Positions 7,091-15,773 of a stretch of 21,633 bases of DNA are shown in pieces. Position numbers and translations under genes: made by a program. The notes under the pieces were generated by a model, which saw only the letters and a program-made list of their open reading frames with translations, did not search any database and was not told where the DNA came from. The first letter of the stretch is position 1. Each line of letters opens with the position of its first letter. The DNA comes from JAMXLO01 sp046732975 (lineage in GTDB: Bacteria > Pseudomonadota > Alphaproteobacteria > Acetobacterales > Acetobacteraceae): positions 1-21,633 of the forward strand of contig JBKPOG010000257.1 in NCBI GenBank assembly GCA_046732975.1, given 5' to 3'.

Positions 7091-8437
7091 TCAGCGCGCA
7101 AATCCCTCCAGTTCGTCCTGTGCCCAGGCGATTACCTGTGGGATCGTCTGCCCCTGCTTGATCCGCGCCATCATCTGGTTGTGGATCGCACGGTTGTAGA
7201 TCTGCACGGCAATTTCCGGCGAAGCCTCCGCCGCAGCCAGACTTGGCTGCTGCTTATGCCACGGCCGGATTGGATAATTATACACTGTGCCCTTCGGCGG
7301 CTCGACCTCTTCCCACACCTTGAAATTCAGCAAACCGGCGTAGGGCGGGATGTCATACCCCGAAGTAGCGATACAGCGCTGCTCCACCTGTTCCGGCTGC
7401 ATCAGGTATTCGATCAACTCCTTTGCCGCCGACTTGTTAGAGCTGAACTTATAGACGCCCCAGAAATAGCTCAGCGTCGGTAGGAAGCGTCCTTTCGGCC
7501 CCGCAGGTGCGGGGAAGGTCCAGCAATCCGCGGCAACCATCGGTGCATCGCGCTTCGCTACCGCCCATGCCGATGGCGGGTTGAAGATCAGCGCGCTCTT
7601 GCCCGAGATCAGGGCTCGGTTGTTCGACGCATCGTCAAAACTCACCGCATCGGCCGGATACGACTTGGTCACCCGCTGCGCGTATTCCAGAACCTGCCGC
7701 ACCGCATCCGACTTCAGCTGTATATTGCCATCCTTGTCGATCAGCGTGGCGCCATATGCCTTGAACAACGCGCCATGCATGTCCGTGGCGTCGGTGTTCG
7801 GACCACCGCCCATGCCCAGACCGAACGTCATCCCGCCCTTCGCCGCCGCCTCTGCATATTTGGCGAATTCGTCCCAGGTCCAGGCGTCCTGCTGCGCGTT
7901 GTGTTCGTCCTTCACAGGATACATAGCCTGCAGATCAAGCCCATTCTGCTTGAACCAACTGATCCGCGCGCAGGGCGGCTTGGTCTGCGTGCCCGAGGAT
8001 GTCGGCACCGCCACCCAGTGACCCTTCGTCTTCGCCAAATACTCGCACGTTGCATCGACGGCACCGTTCTTGGCGACCAGCCGTTGCATCACGTCATCCA
8101 TCGGCTCCAGCGCGTCGGCGACGTTGAACACGTCCCAGTTGAAGAACGCCAGCGCGTCGTGGCCCGCCTTGGCCTGCGCCTCCGCAACGCCGGTCAATTG
8201 AAGCTTATTGCCAGTGCTGGTGATGAAGTCGACATGCGCCTCAGCCTGGTTCTTCTGCGCCCATGCATCGACTTGCTTCTGCATAACGTCGTTGCCGCCG
8301 GGTACCCAGTGGTCCCAGAAGCCAATCGACACTTTCCCGGCCGCGCCCGCCGTACGAATATGAACCAGCGGCAATGCCGTCGCCGCTGCCCCAACGCGCA
8401 GCGCCTGGCGGCGCGTGACCCGGTACCTCGTAGCCAT
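7091..8437 (-). CDS. ABC transporter solute-binding protein 2, Tat-type signal
   Basis: Periplasmic solute-binding protein of 448 aa, the closest relative in the window of binding protein 1. The two share the C-terminal block VYNRAIHNQMMARIK (IYN... here) and the NGLDLQAMYPVK segment, and align without gaps through residue 50. TRRQALRVG at 8-16 is the Tat-like motif, followed by a hydrophobic core and an Ala-rich cleavage region. The ATG at 8437 is preceded by AAGGAG. The gene lies 147 bp upstream of gene 1, with the 11-bp stem-loop in between, and 180 bp downstream of gene 3. It probably shares the permease pair and ATPase with its paralogues and may bind a related but different ligand; that is inference. 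Confidence 0.92.
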   Translation of the reverse strand: MATRYRVTRRQALRVGAAATALPLVHIRTAGAAGKVSIGFWDHWVPGGNDVMQKQVDAWAQKNQAEAHVDFITSTGNKLQLTGVAEAQAKAGHDALAFFNWDVFNVADALEPMDDVMQRLVAKNGAVDATCEYLAKTKGHWVAVPTSSGTQTKPPCARISWFKQNGLDLQAMYPVKDEHNAQQDAWTWDEFAKYAEAAAKGGMTFGLGMGGGPNTDATDMHGALFKAYGATLIDKDGNIQLKSDAVRQVLEYAQRVTKSYPADAVSFDDASNNRALISGKSALIFNPPSAWAVAKRDAPMVAADCWTFPAPAGPKGRFLPTLSYFWGVYKFSSNKSAAKELIEYLMQPEQVEQRCIATSGYDIPPYAGLLNFKVWEEVEPPKGTVYNYPIRPWHKQQPSLAAAEASPEIAVQIYNRAIHNQMMARIKQGQTIPQVIAWAQDELEGFAR

Positions 8438-8617
8438 ACCCTATCTCCTTCGCCGCACCTGCGACCAACTTAAAGTTCCACACGCAACGACAGGCTCGCT
8501 CCCCGGTTGGCCCGAGGTGAACAGCCTGCTTTCTCAACCGGCCAAATCGGCAACCGCTTCGGCATCGTCAAAAGGCACGCCACAATCCGCATGTCTGACC
8601 TTTCGACGATCAGTCTC

Positions 8618-9961
8618 TCAGCGGATGAAACCTTCCAGCTCATCCTGCGCCCAGTCCTGCACCTGCTTGATCGACTGCCCGCTCTGCAGCTTGGCCAGCA
8701 TGGTCGGCAGTGTGCCGCGATTATAGATCTGCACTGCGGTATCAGGCGGCGCTGGTGCGCACGCGATCCATGATTGCTGATGATGCGAGGGCCGGATCGG
8801 GTAATGATACACCGTTCCTTTCGGCGGCTCGACCTCGTCCCAGATCTTGAAGTCGGTCATGCTGGCGAACGGCGGCACGTCGTAGCCCATGACCACGTTT
8901 GCCCGAGCCTCGACCTGCTCACGCTGGCAAAGGAACTCGATCAACTCCTTCGCCGCAGTCTTGTTCGACGAGAAGCTCCAGATTCCCCAGGCAAATGCAC
9001 CGAGCGGCAGGTAACGACCCTTCGGACCCTTCGGCGCTGGGAAGGTCCAGCAATCGGCCGCCACGGTCGGCGCGTCGCGCTTCGCCACCGCCCACGCCGA
9101 GGGTGGGTTCCAGATCAGCGCGCTCTGGCCTGAGATCAACGCACGGTTGTTCGATGCATCGTCGAAGCTGACCGCATCCGCCGGAAGGAACTTCACCAGT
9201 TTCTGCGCGTACTCGAGTACCTCGCGCACTGCATCCGACTTCACGGTGATGTCGCCGTTGGCATTTACCACCTCGGCACCGAAAGCCGCGAACATGGATC
9301 CCGCAGTATCAACCGAATCAGCCGTTGTGCCCAATCCAATAGCAAATGTCTTGCCGGCCTTCTGACAAGCCTCGGCGGCCTTCAGCATCGCGTCATAAGT
9401 CCAATTCTCGGCATCCGGCGTCGCATCGGCGGATGGCGGATACATTTTCACCACGTCGATCCCTGCCACCTCCTTCAGGACCGATATGCGCCCACAGGGA
9501 CCCTTGTTCTGAGTGCCGGAACTCGTAGGGATTCCCACCCAGTGACCCTTCACTTTGAATAAATACTCGCTTGCTGCACTCGTCGGTCCGTACTTATCGG
9601 TGAGCCGCTTCATGACATCGTCGACCGGCTCCAGCTGGTCAGCTTGCGCGTGTCCCTGCCATTGCGGAAATTGCTGAATGTCATGTCCGGTCTTCGCCTG
9701 CGCCTCGGCGCTGATGGTCAGCAGGTTCTTCTGCCCATTTGACGTAATGAAATCGGCCTGCACCTCGACCTGGTGCGCCCTGCCGAACGCCTCGCACTGC
9801 TGCCGCATAACGTCATTGCCGGCCGGCACCCAGTGATCCCAGAACCCGACCGAAACCTTGCCAGCTGCGTGCCCCGTGCGGATATGCACCAGCGGCAGCG
9901 CCGCGCCCGCCGCGGCCAGAGTCAGTGCCGACCGGCGCGACACATTTCTCGACTTCGACAT
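8618..9961 (-). CDS. ABC transporter solute-binding protein 3, divergent paralogue
   Basis: Periplasmic solute-binding protein of 447 aa with the Tat-like motif SRRSALTLA at 8-16. It keeps the family blocks PLVHIRT, FWDHWVP, DDASNNRALISG and SAWAVAKRDAP, but it is the most different of the three. The ligand-domain segment after GRIS changes to VLKEVAGIDVVKMYPPSADA, and the C-terminal block becomes IYNRGTLPTMLAKLQ. Such differences are what would be expected if it bound another ligand. The ATG at 9961 follows AGGAGGAAGG. It is first of the three in transcription order, 173 bp after the lyase gene. The gap is long enough for a promoter, but I see no strong one. Confidence 0.92.
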   Translation of the reverse strand: MSKSRNVSRRSALTLAAAGAALPLVHIRTGHAAGKVSVGFWDHWVPAGNDVMRQQCEAFGRAHQVEVQADFITSNGQKNLLTISAEAQAKTGHDIQQFPQWQGHAQADQLEPVDDVMKRLTDKYGPTSAASEYLFKVKGHWVGIPTSSGTQNKGPCGRISVLKEVAGIDVVKMYPPSADATPDAENWTYDAMLKAAEACQKAGKTFAIGLGTTADSVDTAGSMFAAFGAEVVNANGDITVKSDAVREVLEYAQKLVKFLPADAVSFDDASNNRALISGQSALIWNPPSAWAVAKRDAPTVAADCWTFPAPKGPKGRYLPLGAFAWGIWSFSSNKTAAKELIEFLCQREQVEARANVVMGYDVPPFASMTDFKIWDEVEPPKGTVYHYPIRPSHHQQSWIACAPAPPDTAVQIYNRGTLPTMLAKLQSGQSIKQVQDWAQDELEGFIR

Positions 9962-10134
9962 CCTTCCTCCTGCTTCGCGCCGGCTTCCCGCTGAGGCGCA
10001 CGTTGACCAGCGGCCTTCCGTTCACGGCACGGCATCACCGACCGGCGAGGAAGCATCCCGCCACACGCTGCATTACAAACTAGGGACAACTTCTGCGCAC
10101 GGCAAACCCGCCCTTTCGACCAACCACGCAACCG

Positions 10135-11490
10135 TCAGGGCAATGCCGTCGCAGCACTCAGCACCCGCTCGATGAAAGCGTCAGCACTGCCCAGGTAGTG
10201 CGCCGGATCGGTCAATCGTTCGATCGACTTCCGATCCAGCCGACCGGACACTGCAGCCTCGCGCTCCAGAGCATCGGCAAGGGGAATGCTCTCGGCCAAA
10301 GCGGTATCGCAGGCGTGCTTCACCACATGGTGCGCCTCGCCGCGACCGATATACGGCGCCAGACCCATCATGACGGCCTCAGAAACGATCAGCCCATGTG
10401 TCAGATCCAGGTTCCGGCGCATCCTCCCGGCGTCCACCGCCATACCCTCAGCGATGGCGCCCGCGTGCAGAACTGCGCCATGTGTCAGCACAAATGCCTG
10501 AGGCAGAGCGAGCAATTCTGACTGCCATGGTCCAGTTGCGCGCTCATGGTCAGCAGCCATGGCGCCGAGCATCACCGGCACCAGCGCATGAACGGTACGC
10601 GCCGCTGCCAGAATGTACTCACTGGCGATCGGATTGCGCTTCTGCGGCATGGTCGATGACGATCCGCGCCCGGCGACGTAGGGCTCCGCCACTTCGCCCA
10701 CCTCCGTCTGCGCCAGCAAGATTACATCGGTCGCCAGCTTCGCCAGACTGCCGCAGATCAGTCCAAGCAAGGCCACCGTCTCGGCAAGCCCGTCACGGCA
10801 GACATGCCACGGCGCGGCAGGCGCACCGAGGCCGAGTTCCGCCGCCAGCCCCTCCAAGACCGCAATGCCCTGTTCACCGAGTGAGGCAAGCGTCCCGGCG
10901 GCGCCGGCGAAGCTGACGACCTCGACCCGTGGACGCAGCTCATCCAGCCGATGCACATGCGTGATCAGCGGCTGCGCCCAGATTGCGCATTTCAAACCTA
11001 GCGTCGTGGGCAGCGCCTGCTGCAGGTGAGTACGGCCGGCCATCACCGTATGGCGATGCTTGTTCGCCTGCGCCGTCAGTGCGCGCACCATGTCCCGGAC
11101 CCCGGCACGGATCAGCGCCAATCCATTGCGCACCTGCAGCGCGGTGGCGCTATCCATAATGTCCTGCGTCGTAGCGCCCCAGTGCGTCCAATGCCCCGCT
11201 TCACCGGCGGCGCGCGACAGGCCAGCGACCAGACCCACCACCGGATAGCCAACATTGCGCGCGCTGGCCGCCAGTTCCTCGGTGCTGAGGTTCTCAACCC
11301 GTGCAACCTTCCCGATCGCTTCGGCCGCCTGCGCTGGGATGATGCCAAGCCTCGCCTGCACCCGCGCCAGCGCCGCCTCCACATCGAGCATCCGCTGGAA
11401 ATAAGTGCGCTCGTCGAACACTGCGCGCATCGCGTCGCTGCCGTACAGTGTGCCGAGGATCGGACTGTCGGCCGGATTGGTTGGCATCAT
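10135..11490 (-). CDS. Fumarase/aspartase-superfamily lyase, PcaB-like
   Basis: Cytoplasmic enzyme of 451 aa in the superfamily containing adenylosuccinate lyase, argininosuccinate lyase and 3-carboxy-cis,cis-muconate cycloisomerase. The signature loop GSSSTMPQKRNP is at 276-287, HWGATTQD at 103-110 and GRTHLQQALPTT at 152-163. The LQQALPTT wording, an APWH motif near 226 and the length resemble the PcaB branch more than purine-pathway PurB. The ATGATG start has GAGGAG upstream. No other aromatic-degradation gene is nearby; its neighbours are the ABC transporter genes in the same orientation. It may therefore act on the imported compound, by elimination or cyclisation at a dicarboxylate-like group. 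The exact substrate is unknown, and calling it pcaB would overstate the evidence. Confidence 0.88.
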   Translation of the reverse strand: MMPTNPADSPILGTLYGSDAMRAVFDERTYFQRMLDVEAALARVQARLGIIPAQAAEAIGKVARVENLSTEELAASARNVGYPVVGLVAGLSRAAGEAGHWTHWGATTQDIMDSATALQVRNGLALIRAGVRDMVRALTAQANKHRHTVMAGRTHLQQALPTTLGLKCAIWAQPLITHVHRLDELRPRVEVVSFAGAAGTLASLGEQGIAVLEGLAAELGLGAPAAPWHVCRDGLAETVALLGLICGSLAKLATDVILLAQTEVGEVAEPYVAGRGSSSTMPQKRNPIASEYILAAARTVHALVPVMLGAMAADHERATGPWQSELLALPQAFVLTHGAVLHAGAIAEGMAVDAGRMRRNLDLTHGLIVSEAVMMGLAPYIGRGEAHHVVKHACDTALAESIPLADALEREAAVSGRLDRKSIERLTDPAHYLGSADAFIERVLSAATALP

Positions 11491-11568
11491 CTGGCTCCTC
11501 TCTCAGCGCCCTCCGAGGTCGTCCGAGAGCTTCGCGTGAGATAACGCGGCAAAACCCGGTGTCGTCCG

Positions 11569-11784
11569 TCAGTTGTAGTTGAAGTACCGATCCTCTGACT
11601 GCGTAGGCCCGATATTGTAGCGATAGCTGCCGCCCATATTGGGTATACCCGGCGGAGGGACCACGCTGTCGCCGGCCCCTGGCGCCTCGGCAGGCGCTGC
11701 ACCAGGCCCGGTGATGCCGAGTGACTGCGGAGTACTGCCGCATCCAGCCAGCACAACAATCCCAAGCATCAGCGCGAGACGCAT
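11569..11784 (-). CDS. Small lipoprotein, 71 aa
   Basis: The N-terminus MRLALMLGIVVLAGC is a short lipoprotein signal with the lipobox LAGC, so the mature protein should be acylated at Cys and anchored in the membrane. The rest is Pro/Gly-rich, with a Tyr/Asn-rich tail ending RYFNYN. Its ATG shares one base with the TGA of the large FecR/DUF6600 gene (TGATG), so translation is probably coupled; a GTG one codon earlier is an alternative. No named family is recognised. Its partner suggests an envelope role, which is inference. Confidence 0.75.
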   Translation of the reverse strand: MRLALMLGIVVLAGCGSTPQSLGITGPGAAPAEAPGAGDSVVPPPGIPNMGGSYRYNIGPTQSEDRYFNYN

Positions 11785-13844
11785 CACGGTTCGCCCGGCC
11801 GCTTATGCTGCGCGTTCTGTGCTGCAGGCGGCGGGTGCGCAGTAGCAGGCGGGGGTGCGCGAACCTGTGGTGGGGGTGGCGGAGCCGCATGGACCATCAC
11901 CGGCGGGGTATGCACCACAGGTGGTGGCGTGTGAAGTTCCAGCGGTGGCGGATGCGCGACTACAGGTGGCGGCACATGCATTACGGCAGGGGGCATTACG
12001 TTGGGGGGCGTCGGACTGGGTAACCCTGCCGGCACCCCGCCACGATTGAGTTCCTGCGCCGGCGGACGACCAACCACCGGGGGCGGCCCATGATTGACGA
12101 CTGGCGGAACGGTAGTCAGGGGCACTGTATGGGAAATGCCGCCCGGCGCAGTCCGGTCCCCTGGATTGGCCACAGGCGCCATGTGAGGGATGGCCGCTGA
12201 GGCCGCCGTCCCGGCGCGGGGCTGGGGTGCCGGCGGGGCGATTTGTCCTAGCCCGGGCGGCGTGCGCAGAGCGGGTGGTGCAACGAAGGGATGCGTCCCG
12301 GCTGCCGCGGGAACAGCCGTCTGGCTTGGATAGTGCGGTGGCGGCAGTCCCGGGCGCGACACGATCGCACCCGGCGCCGCACCCATTGTTGCCACAGGTG
12401 CAGCACGGATCGCCGGGCCTGGTGCGATCCTTCCATAGGTTGCCGTCTGCGGCAGGTTCAATTGCCTGGCCACCGCCGGCGTGACGCCAGCCGTATTCGG
12501 CGCCGGCCGCAGCGGCTGTTGGCCGAAGTCGACCGGCCGCACCTGCGCGAACTGCGCCGGATCGACGCGCTGTATGGAAGGCGCGACAGGCCGCGAGGTC
12601 GTCATCACCGACGCTGGCACCACGGTTGCCGCCCCACGATTGACGAAGTTCTCGATCGTAACGTTCCGATCGATGTTCCTGATGTTGTTGACGTTCCTGA
12701 AGTTAACTCGCCGCAGGTACCTGTCACTTGCGCGATACCATGGATGGTACGCCTCACGCGGCCCTAAGGGGCACCAGCCGATGCGGTGCTCGGATAGTGC
12801 CGCTCCGATCCCCACGCCGACACCAATCGCTGCGCCGACACCCAGGAACGTCACCAGCGCCGGCGCATACACCGGCGCAGGCGCACTAATCGCCCCGCCA
12901 GGAACCCAAGCCCAACGGCCACCGATGTTGATCCAACGGCCGTAGTGGAACGGCGCAAAACCCCAAGGTTCGCTGTCGACCCAGGTCCAGCCCCATGGCT
13001 CGATATAGGCCCAACTGCCGTCCCGATACGGTGCCCACCCCGGCGCCGCCTGAGGGTACCAGACCTGGCCGTACTCCGGGCTCTGCGCCCAATTGCCGTA
13101 CTGCGCCAGATCCTCGGCACCTGGCATGGCAGCGGCCACTGGCGGCGGCACACTTGATGGTCGCTCACCGCCGAGAACGGCCGTGAGGAAAGGGTCACGC
13201 TGTGCCGGTCCGATCGTGCCCTGGAACCGATCGGTGCCGGTGATGCTCGCCGTCTGCTCCGGACCTACGTCCAGGCTGACGCCGGATCCGTCCACATGCG
13301 CCGCACCCTCGATCACGGTGACCAGCGTCGGGTACTCTGTGTCGCCGGCGACGATGCCATAGCGCCCAGGCACGCCGAGAGTTACCAGTCCACGAGGCGT
13401 CTGCAGCGCATAGTTCTCGCCTTGTCCCGAAGGCAGCAATCGCAGGTAAACCTCGCCTTGCGGCGTGGTTCCCTCAAGAGTGGTGTCGTTGAGTGTTGCA
13501 ATGTCCAGTTCAGTGGCCGGCGCCATCACGATCCGGCTCGCCGAGACTTCGATTACCGCCTGAGCGTTGGGCTGTGTCCAGAATGCATTGCCCGAGGTGA
13601 CCGGATAGTTCGTCACCGCCGGATTCCATTGGTCCTGGTCCTGGGAATGGAACGATACGGTGCCGCTGATCCTTGCCAAGCGCCCCACTCGCGCTGGGGG
13701 ATCGCCGCTTTGCTGATCCGGCGCACCGAGGGGCGGCTGTGCGAGCGGCGCCCCTTGCGCCAGCGCCGACGATGGCAGGGACAGCACCAGTCCCGAGACC
13801 GCGAGCACGGCGGTGAGGCGAAATGAACAGGTGTTTCTTTGCAT
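11784..13844 (-). CDS. FecR-domain / DUF6600 exported protein with Pro-rich tail
   Basis: A 686-aa exported protein. A Sec signal peptide covers residues 1-30, with likely cleavage after ALA. Residues about 50-215 form a FecR-like beta domain (VGRLARISGTVSF, later PRGLVTLGVPGRYGI). Residues 257-318 are a Trp-rich block with repeated GW/WGW/PWGFAPFHYGRW motifs, the DUF6600 hallmark. A Gly/Ala hydrophobic stretch follows at 328-350, then GWCPLGPREAYHPWYR and an Asn/Arg segment. The last 200 or so residues are low-complexity Pro/His/Ala with repeated PPPVV units. The start ATG has AAGGA upstream. No partner FecA or sigma factor is present, so classical FecR signalling is unlikely. Location in the periplasm or cell envelope is inferred; function is unknown. 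Confidence 0.88.
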   Translation of the reverse strand: MQRNTCSFRLTAVLAVSGLVLSLPSSALAQGAPLAQPPLGAPDQQSGDPPARVGRLARISGTVSFHSQDQDQWNPAVTNYPVTSGNAFWTQPNAQAVIEVSASRIVMAPATELDIATLNDTTLEGTTPQGEVYLRLLPSGQGENYALQTPRGLVTLGVPGRYGIVAGDTEYPTLVTVIEGAAHVDGSGVSLDVGPEQTASITGTDRFQGTIGPAQRDPFLTAVLGGERPSSVPPPVAAAMPGAEDLAQYGNWAQSPEYGQVWYPQAAPGWAPYRDGSWAYIEPWGWTWVDSEPWGFAPFHYGRWINIGGRWAWVPGGAISAPAPVYAPALVTFLGVGAAIGVGVGIGAALSEHRIGWCPLGPREAYHPWYRASDRYLRRVNFRNVNNIRNIDRNVTIENFVNRGAATVVPASVMTTSRPVAPSIQRVDPAQFAQVRPVDFGQQPLRPAPNTAGVTPAVARQLNLPQTATYGRIAPGPAIRAAPVATMGAAPGAIVSRPGLPPPHYPSQTAVPAAAGTHPFVAPPALRTPPGLGQIAPPAPQPRAGTAASAAIPHMAPVANPGDRTAPGGISHTVPLTTVPPVVNHGPPPVVGRPPAQELNRGGVPAGLPSPTPPNVMPPAVMHVPPPVVAHPPPLELHTPPPVVHTPPVMVHAAPPPPPQVRAPPPATAHPPPAAQNAQHKRPGEP

Positions 13845-14017
13845 GGGCGGCGTCCTTCACCCGTGCCCGCTTCAGCCGTCCAAGCGTCCTCGTTCAACAT
13901 GGCGAAATCGCGACAACCAGTCGTGACCGCAGGGAACATCGCATTGCCATGGCCGAGCCACCAAAACGCCGCGAACGACGCCGACATCTGATCCGATCAG
14001 CACTGGAGTGATCGTCT

Positions 14018-14233
14018 ATGTTCCGACTGCGCAATTTGCTGGTCGTCGGCACACTGGCACTGGCCGGGCTGCTCGGCGGCTGCGTCTATTATCCCGGCTA
14101 TGGCTCGTACGGCAGCGGTTATTACGGTGGCAGCTATTACGGTGGTCCATACTATAGCGGCGGCGCGGTCGTGGCCTATGGCGATGGCTGGCACCACGGC
14201 TGGCGACACCGCGACGGCTACTGGTATCGCTGA
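14018..14233 (+). CDS. Tyr/Gly-rich mini-lipoprotein, 71 aa
   Basis: Starts MFRLRNLLVVGTLALAGLLG and then has the lipobox Cys (LLGGC at 18-22). The mature part is a low-complexity run of Gly, Tyr and Ser (YYGGSYYGG type), ending in a His/Trp/Arg-rich segment. GGAG precedes the ATG. It is divergent from the FecR/DUF6600 gene across 173 bp and convergent with the M20 peptidase gene, only six bases away. Short YYG-rich lipoproteins of this sort are common in alphaproteobacteria and usually carry no assigned function. Envelope location is well supported; role is unknown. Confidence 0.8.
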   Translation: MFRLRNLLVVGTLALAGLLGGCVYYPGYGSYGSGYYGGSYYGGPYYSGGAVVAYGDGWHHGWRHRDGYWYR

Positions 14234-14239
14234 CCGAAG

Positions 14240-15412
14240 CTATAGCCCCGCCTGATCCAGGCGAAGAATCGCCCGTGCGCAGGCCTGAGCGCGAGGCACC
14301 AGGCTGTCGATGCGCATGAATTCCTCTGGACTGTGCGCCTGGCCGCCGACCGGACCGACCGCACAGATCGTCGCCGTGCCGACGCCGGCGGTGAAGCCTG
14401 AATCGGCACAGCCGCCGGTGAACTCGCCCTCGGTCACAAAGCCGGTGTCCGCGGCAGACTGCACGTAGAGCTCGAACAGCCGCTTGGCTGCCCGCGTCTG
14501 CACGAGCGGGAGGAATTCGCCGCGCACAGTGAGTTCCGCCTTGGTCCCGGGCACATAGCTCCGCTCGATGATGGCGCCGATCCGCGCCATCGCATCGTCG
14601 CGATCGGGTGCGTTGATATAGCGCAGGTCGATCTGCGCTTCGGCCCAAGGCGCCACGGTGTTGACGCTCTGCCCGCCGCTGACCAACCCGACGTTCAACG
14701 TGATGCCGCGGTCAAGATCGGTGATCGCATGCAACGCCTGCACCTTGCGCGCCAATTCCTCGATTGCGCTGATGCCCTCGGTGAAGTTCCCACCTGAATG
14801 CGCTGCCTTGCCGGTGATGCGGCAGACCATGAACACGCCACCCTTGCGGCCAGTCACGACATTGCCCGACACGCGCCCGGGCTCCGCGTTGAACACAACG
14901 CGTGCCCGGCGCGCCTCGGCTTCGATCACTGCGCGGCCTTCCGGGCTGCCGATCTCTTCGTCGCCGGTGAACAGTCCGAGCAACGGCGCCGGCGAGCCTC
15001 CGAACTTGGCGAAGGCGGCAAGCACGAAGCAGTTCATCACCAGCCCGGCCTTCATATCGGCAACGCCCGGACCATAGGCGATGCCCTCGCGAATGGTGAA
15101 CGGCCGCCGCTGCACCTCGCCATCCGGAAAGACGGTGTCGCGATGCCCCATCAGCACGACATTGCCACCGGCATTGCCCTGCGGGCCATCCCAAGGCACC
15201 GAGGCGCGCAGGCAGTCCCCATGCTTCTGCTGACGCACCACTTCGACGGGGATGTCGTGTGCCGCCATGAAGCGCTGCACCACGGCGCCGACCGCGTCGA
15301 TCCCCGGTTTGTTGTAGCTACCGCTGTCGATATCCACCATCTCGCGCAGCAACGCGACCATGGCATCCTGTTGGGTGGCGAGCCAGGCGGTGATCTCCGA
15401 TTCAGTGGTCAC
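14240..15412 (-). CDS. M20 family metallopeptidase, glutamate carboxypeptidase-like
   Basis: A zinc peptidase of the M20 family, about 390 aa, related to carboxypeptidase G2 (removal of C-terminal glutamate from peptides or folate-like compounds); the real substrate is unknown. Counting from the chosen start, the metal and catalytic residues are all present: His90 in GHRDTVFP, Asp119 in GVADMKAG, Glu152/153 in TGDEEIGS, Glu177 in FNAEPG and His360 in QAHSPEE. The dimer-domain His is in AAHSGG. No signal peptide is visible, so it is probably cytoplasmic, unlike secreted CPG2. The GTG at 15412 is chosen because GAGGAA lies upstream; an in-frame TTG at 15454 would overlap the toxin gene. It starts 13 bases after the toxin stop, so it may be read from the toxin-antitoxin transcript. 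Confidence 0.9.
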   Translation of the reverse strand: MTTESEITAWLATQQDAMVALLREMVDIDSGSYNKPGIDAVGAVVQRFMAAHDIPVEVVRQQKHGDCLRASVPWDGPQGNAGGNVVLMGHRDTVFPDGEVQRRPFTIREGIAYGPGVADMKAGLVMNCFVLAAFAKFGGSPAPLLGLFTGDEEIGSPEGRAVIEAEARRARVVFNAEPGRVSGNVVTGRKGGVFMVCRITGKAAHSGGNFTEGISAIEELARKVQALHAITDLDRGITLNVGLVSGGQSVNTVAPWAEAQIDLRYINAPDRDDAMARIGAIIERSYVPGTKAELTVRGEFLPLVQTRAAKRLFELYVQSAADTGFVTEGEFTGGCADSGFTAGVGTATICAVGPVGGQAHSPEEFMRIDSLVPRAQACARAILRLDQAGL

Positions 15413-15425
15413 GGTCGTGTCTTCC

Positions 15426-15773
15426 TCAAGATGCCATGTCCAGGATGGCGGCAAGTATCTGCTTTACATGATCAAGCACGGGCAAAGGCGCCGCCTCGAT
15501 AAACGCGGCACCGCGCGCCTGCCAGTCAACGCTCTTCACTTGCTCGACCATGACAAAGCCCCTCGTCGTTGTGCCAGCAAGGGCCACACGTGAACCATAG
15601 GGCCGCTCGGTCCGGGTCACCGGGCACGCTATGACCAAACCCGTCGCCCGATTGAAGCTCCTTTCGGTCAGTATGAGGCCAGGCCTATTCTTCGCCTGCT
15701 CACGACCGGCCTGCGGTTCGAAATTGATCCACGCGAGGTCACCACGATCAGGCAAATAGGACGCCCGCGCCAC
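15426..15773 (-). CDS. mazF: MazF/PemK-family toxin (endoribonuclease)
   Basis: About 115 aa. The core is typical of MazF/PemK mRNA interferases: DRGDLAWINFEPQAGREQ, then KNRPGLILTE, FNRATGLVIACPVT and a C-terminal GFVMVEQVKSVDW. The conserved Arg of the RPGLIL segment and the Thr of PVT are present. The chosen start is a GTG that shares one base with the TAG of the antitoxin gene (TAGTG), giving tight coupling; an upstream in-frame start at 15806 would add residues with no family similarity. It should cleave RNA when the antitoxin is lost. Target sequence cannot be predicted. The pair lies among metabolic genes, which is usual for chromosomal toxin-antitoxin modules. Confidence 0.88.
   Translation of the reverse strand: MARASYLPDRGDLAWINFEPQAGREQAKNRPGLILTERSFNRATGLVIACPVTRTERPYGSRVALAGTTTRGFVMVEQVKSVDWQARGAAFIEAAPLPVLDHVKQILAAILDMAS

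Noticed and set aside
8503..8541. Inverted repeat CCGGTTG/CAACCGG between binding-protein genes 2 and 3
   Set aside because: Only seven base pairs with a 25-base spacer; weaker than the other hairpins and not persuasive.
10077..10105. Promoter candidate TTGCCG-17-TAGTTT upstream of binding-protein gene 3
   Set aside because: The -10 matches the consensus in only half of its positions. Similar matches arise easily by chance.
15413..15454. Upstream TTG start for the M20 peptidase
   Set aside because: It overlaps the toxin gene and lacks a ribosome site; the GTG at 15412 has GAGGAA upstream.
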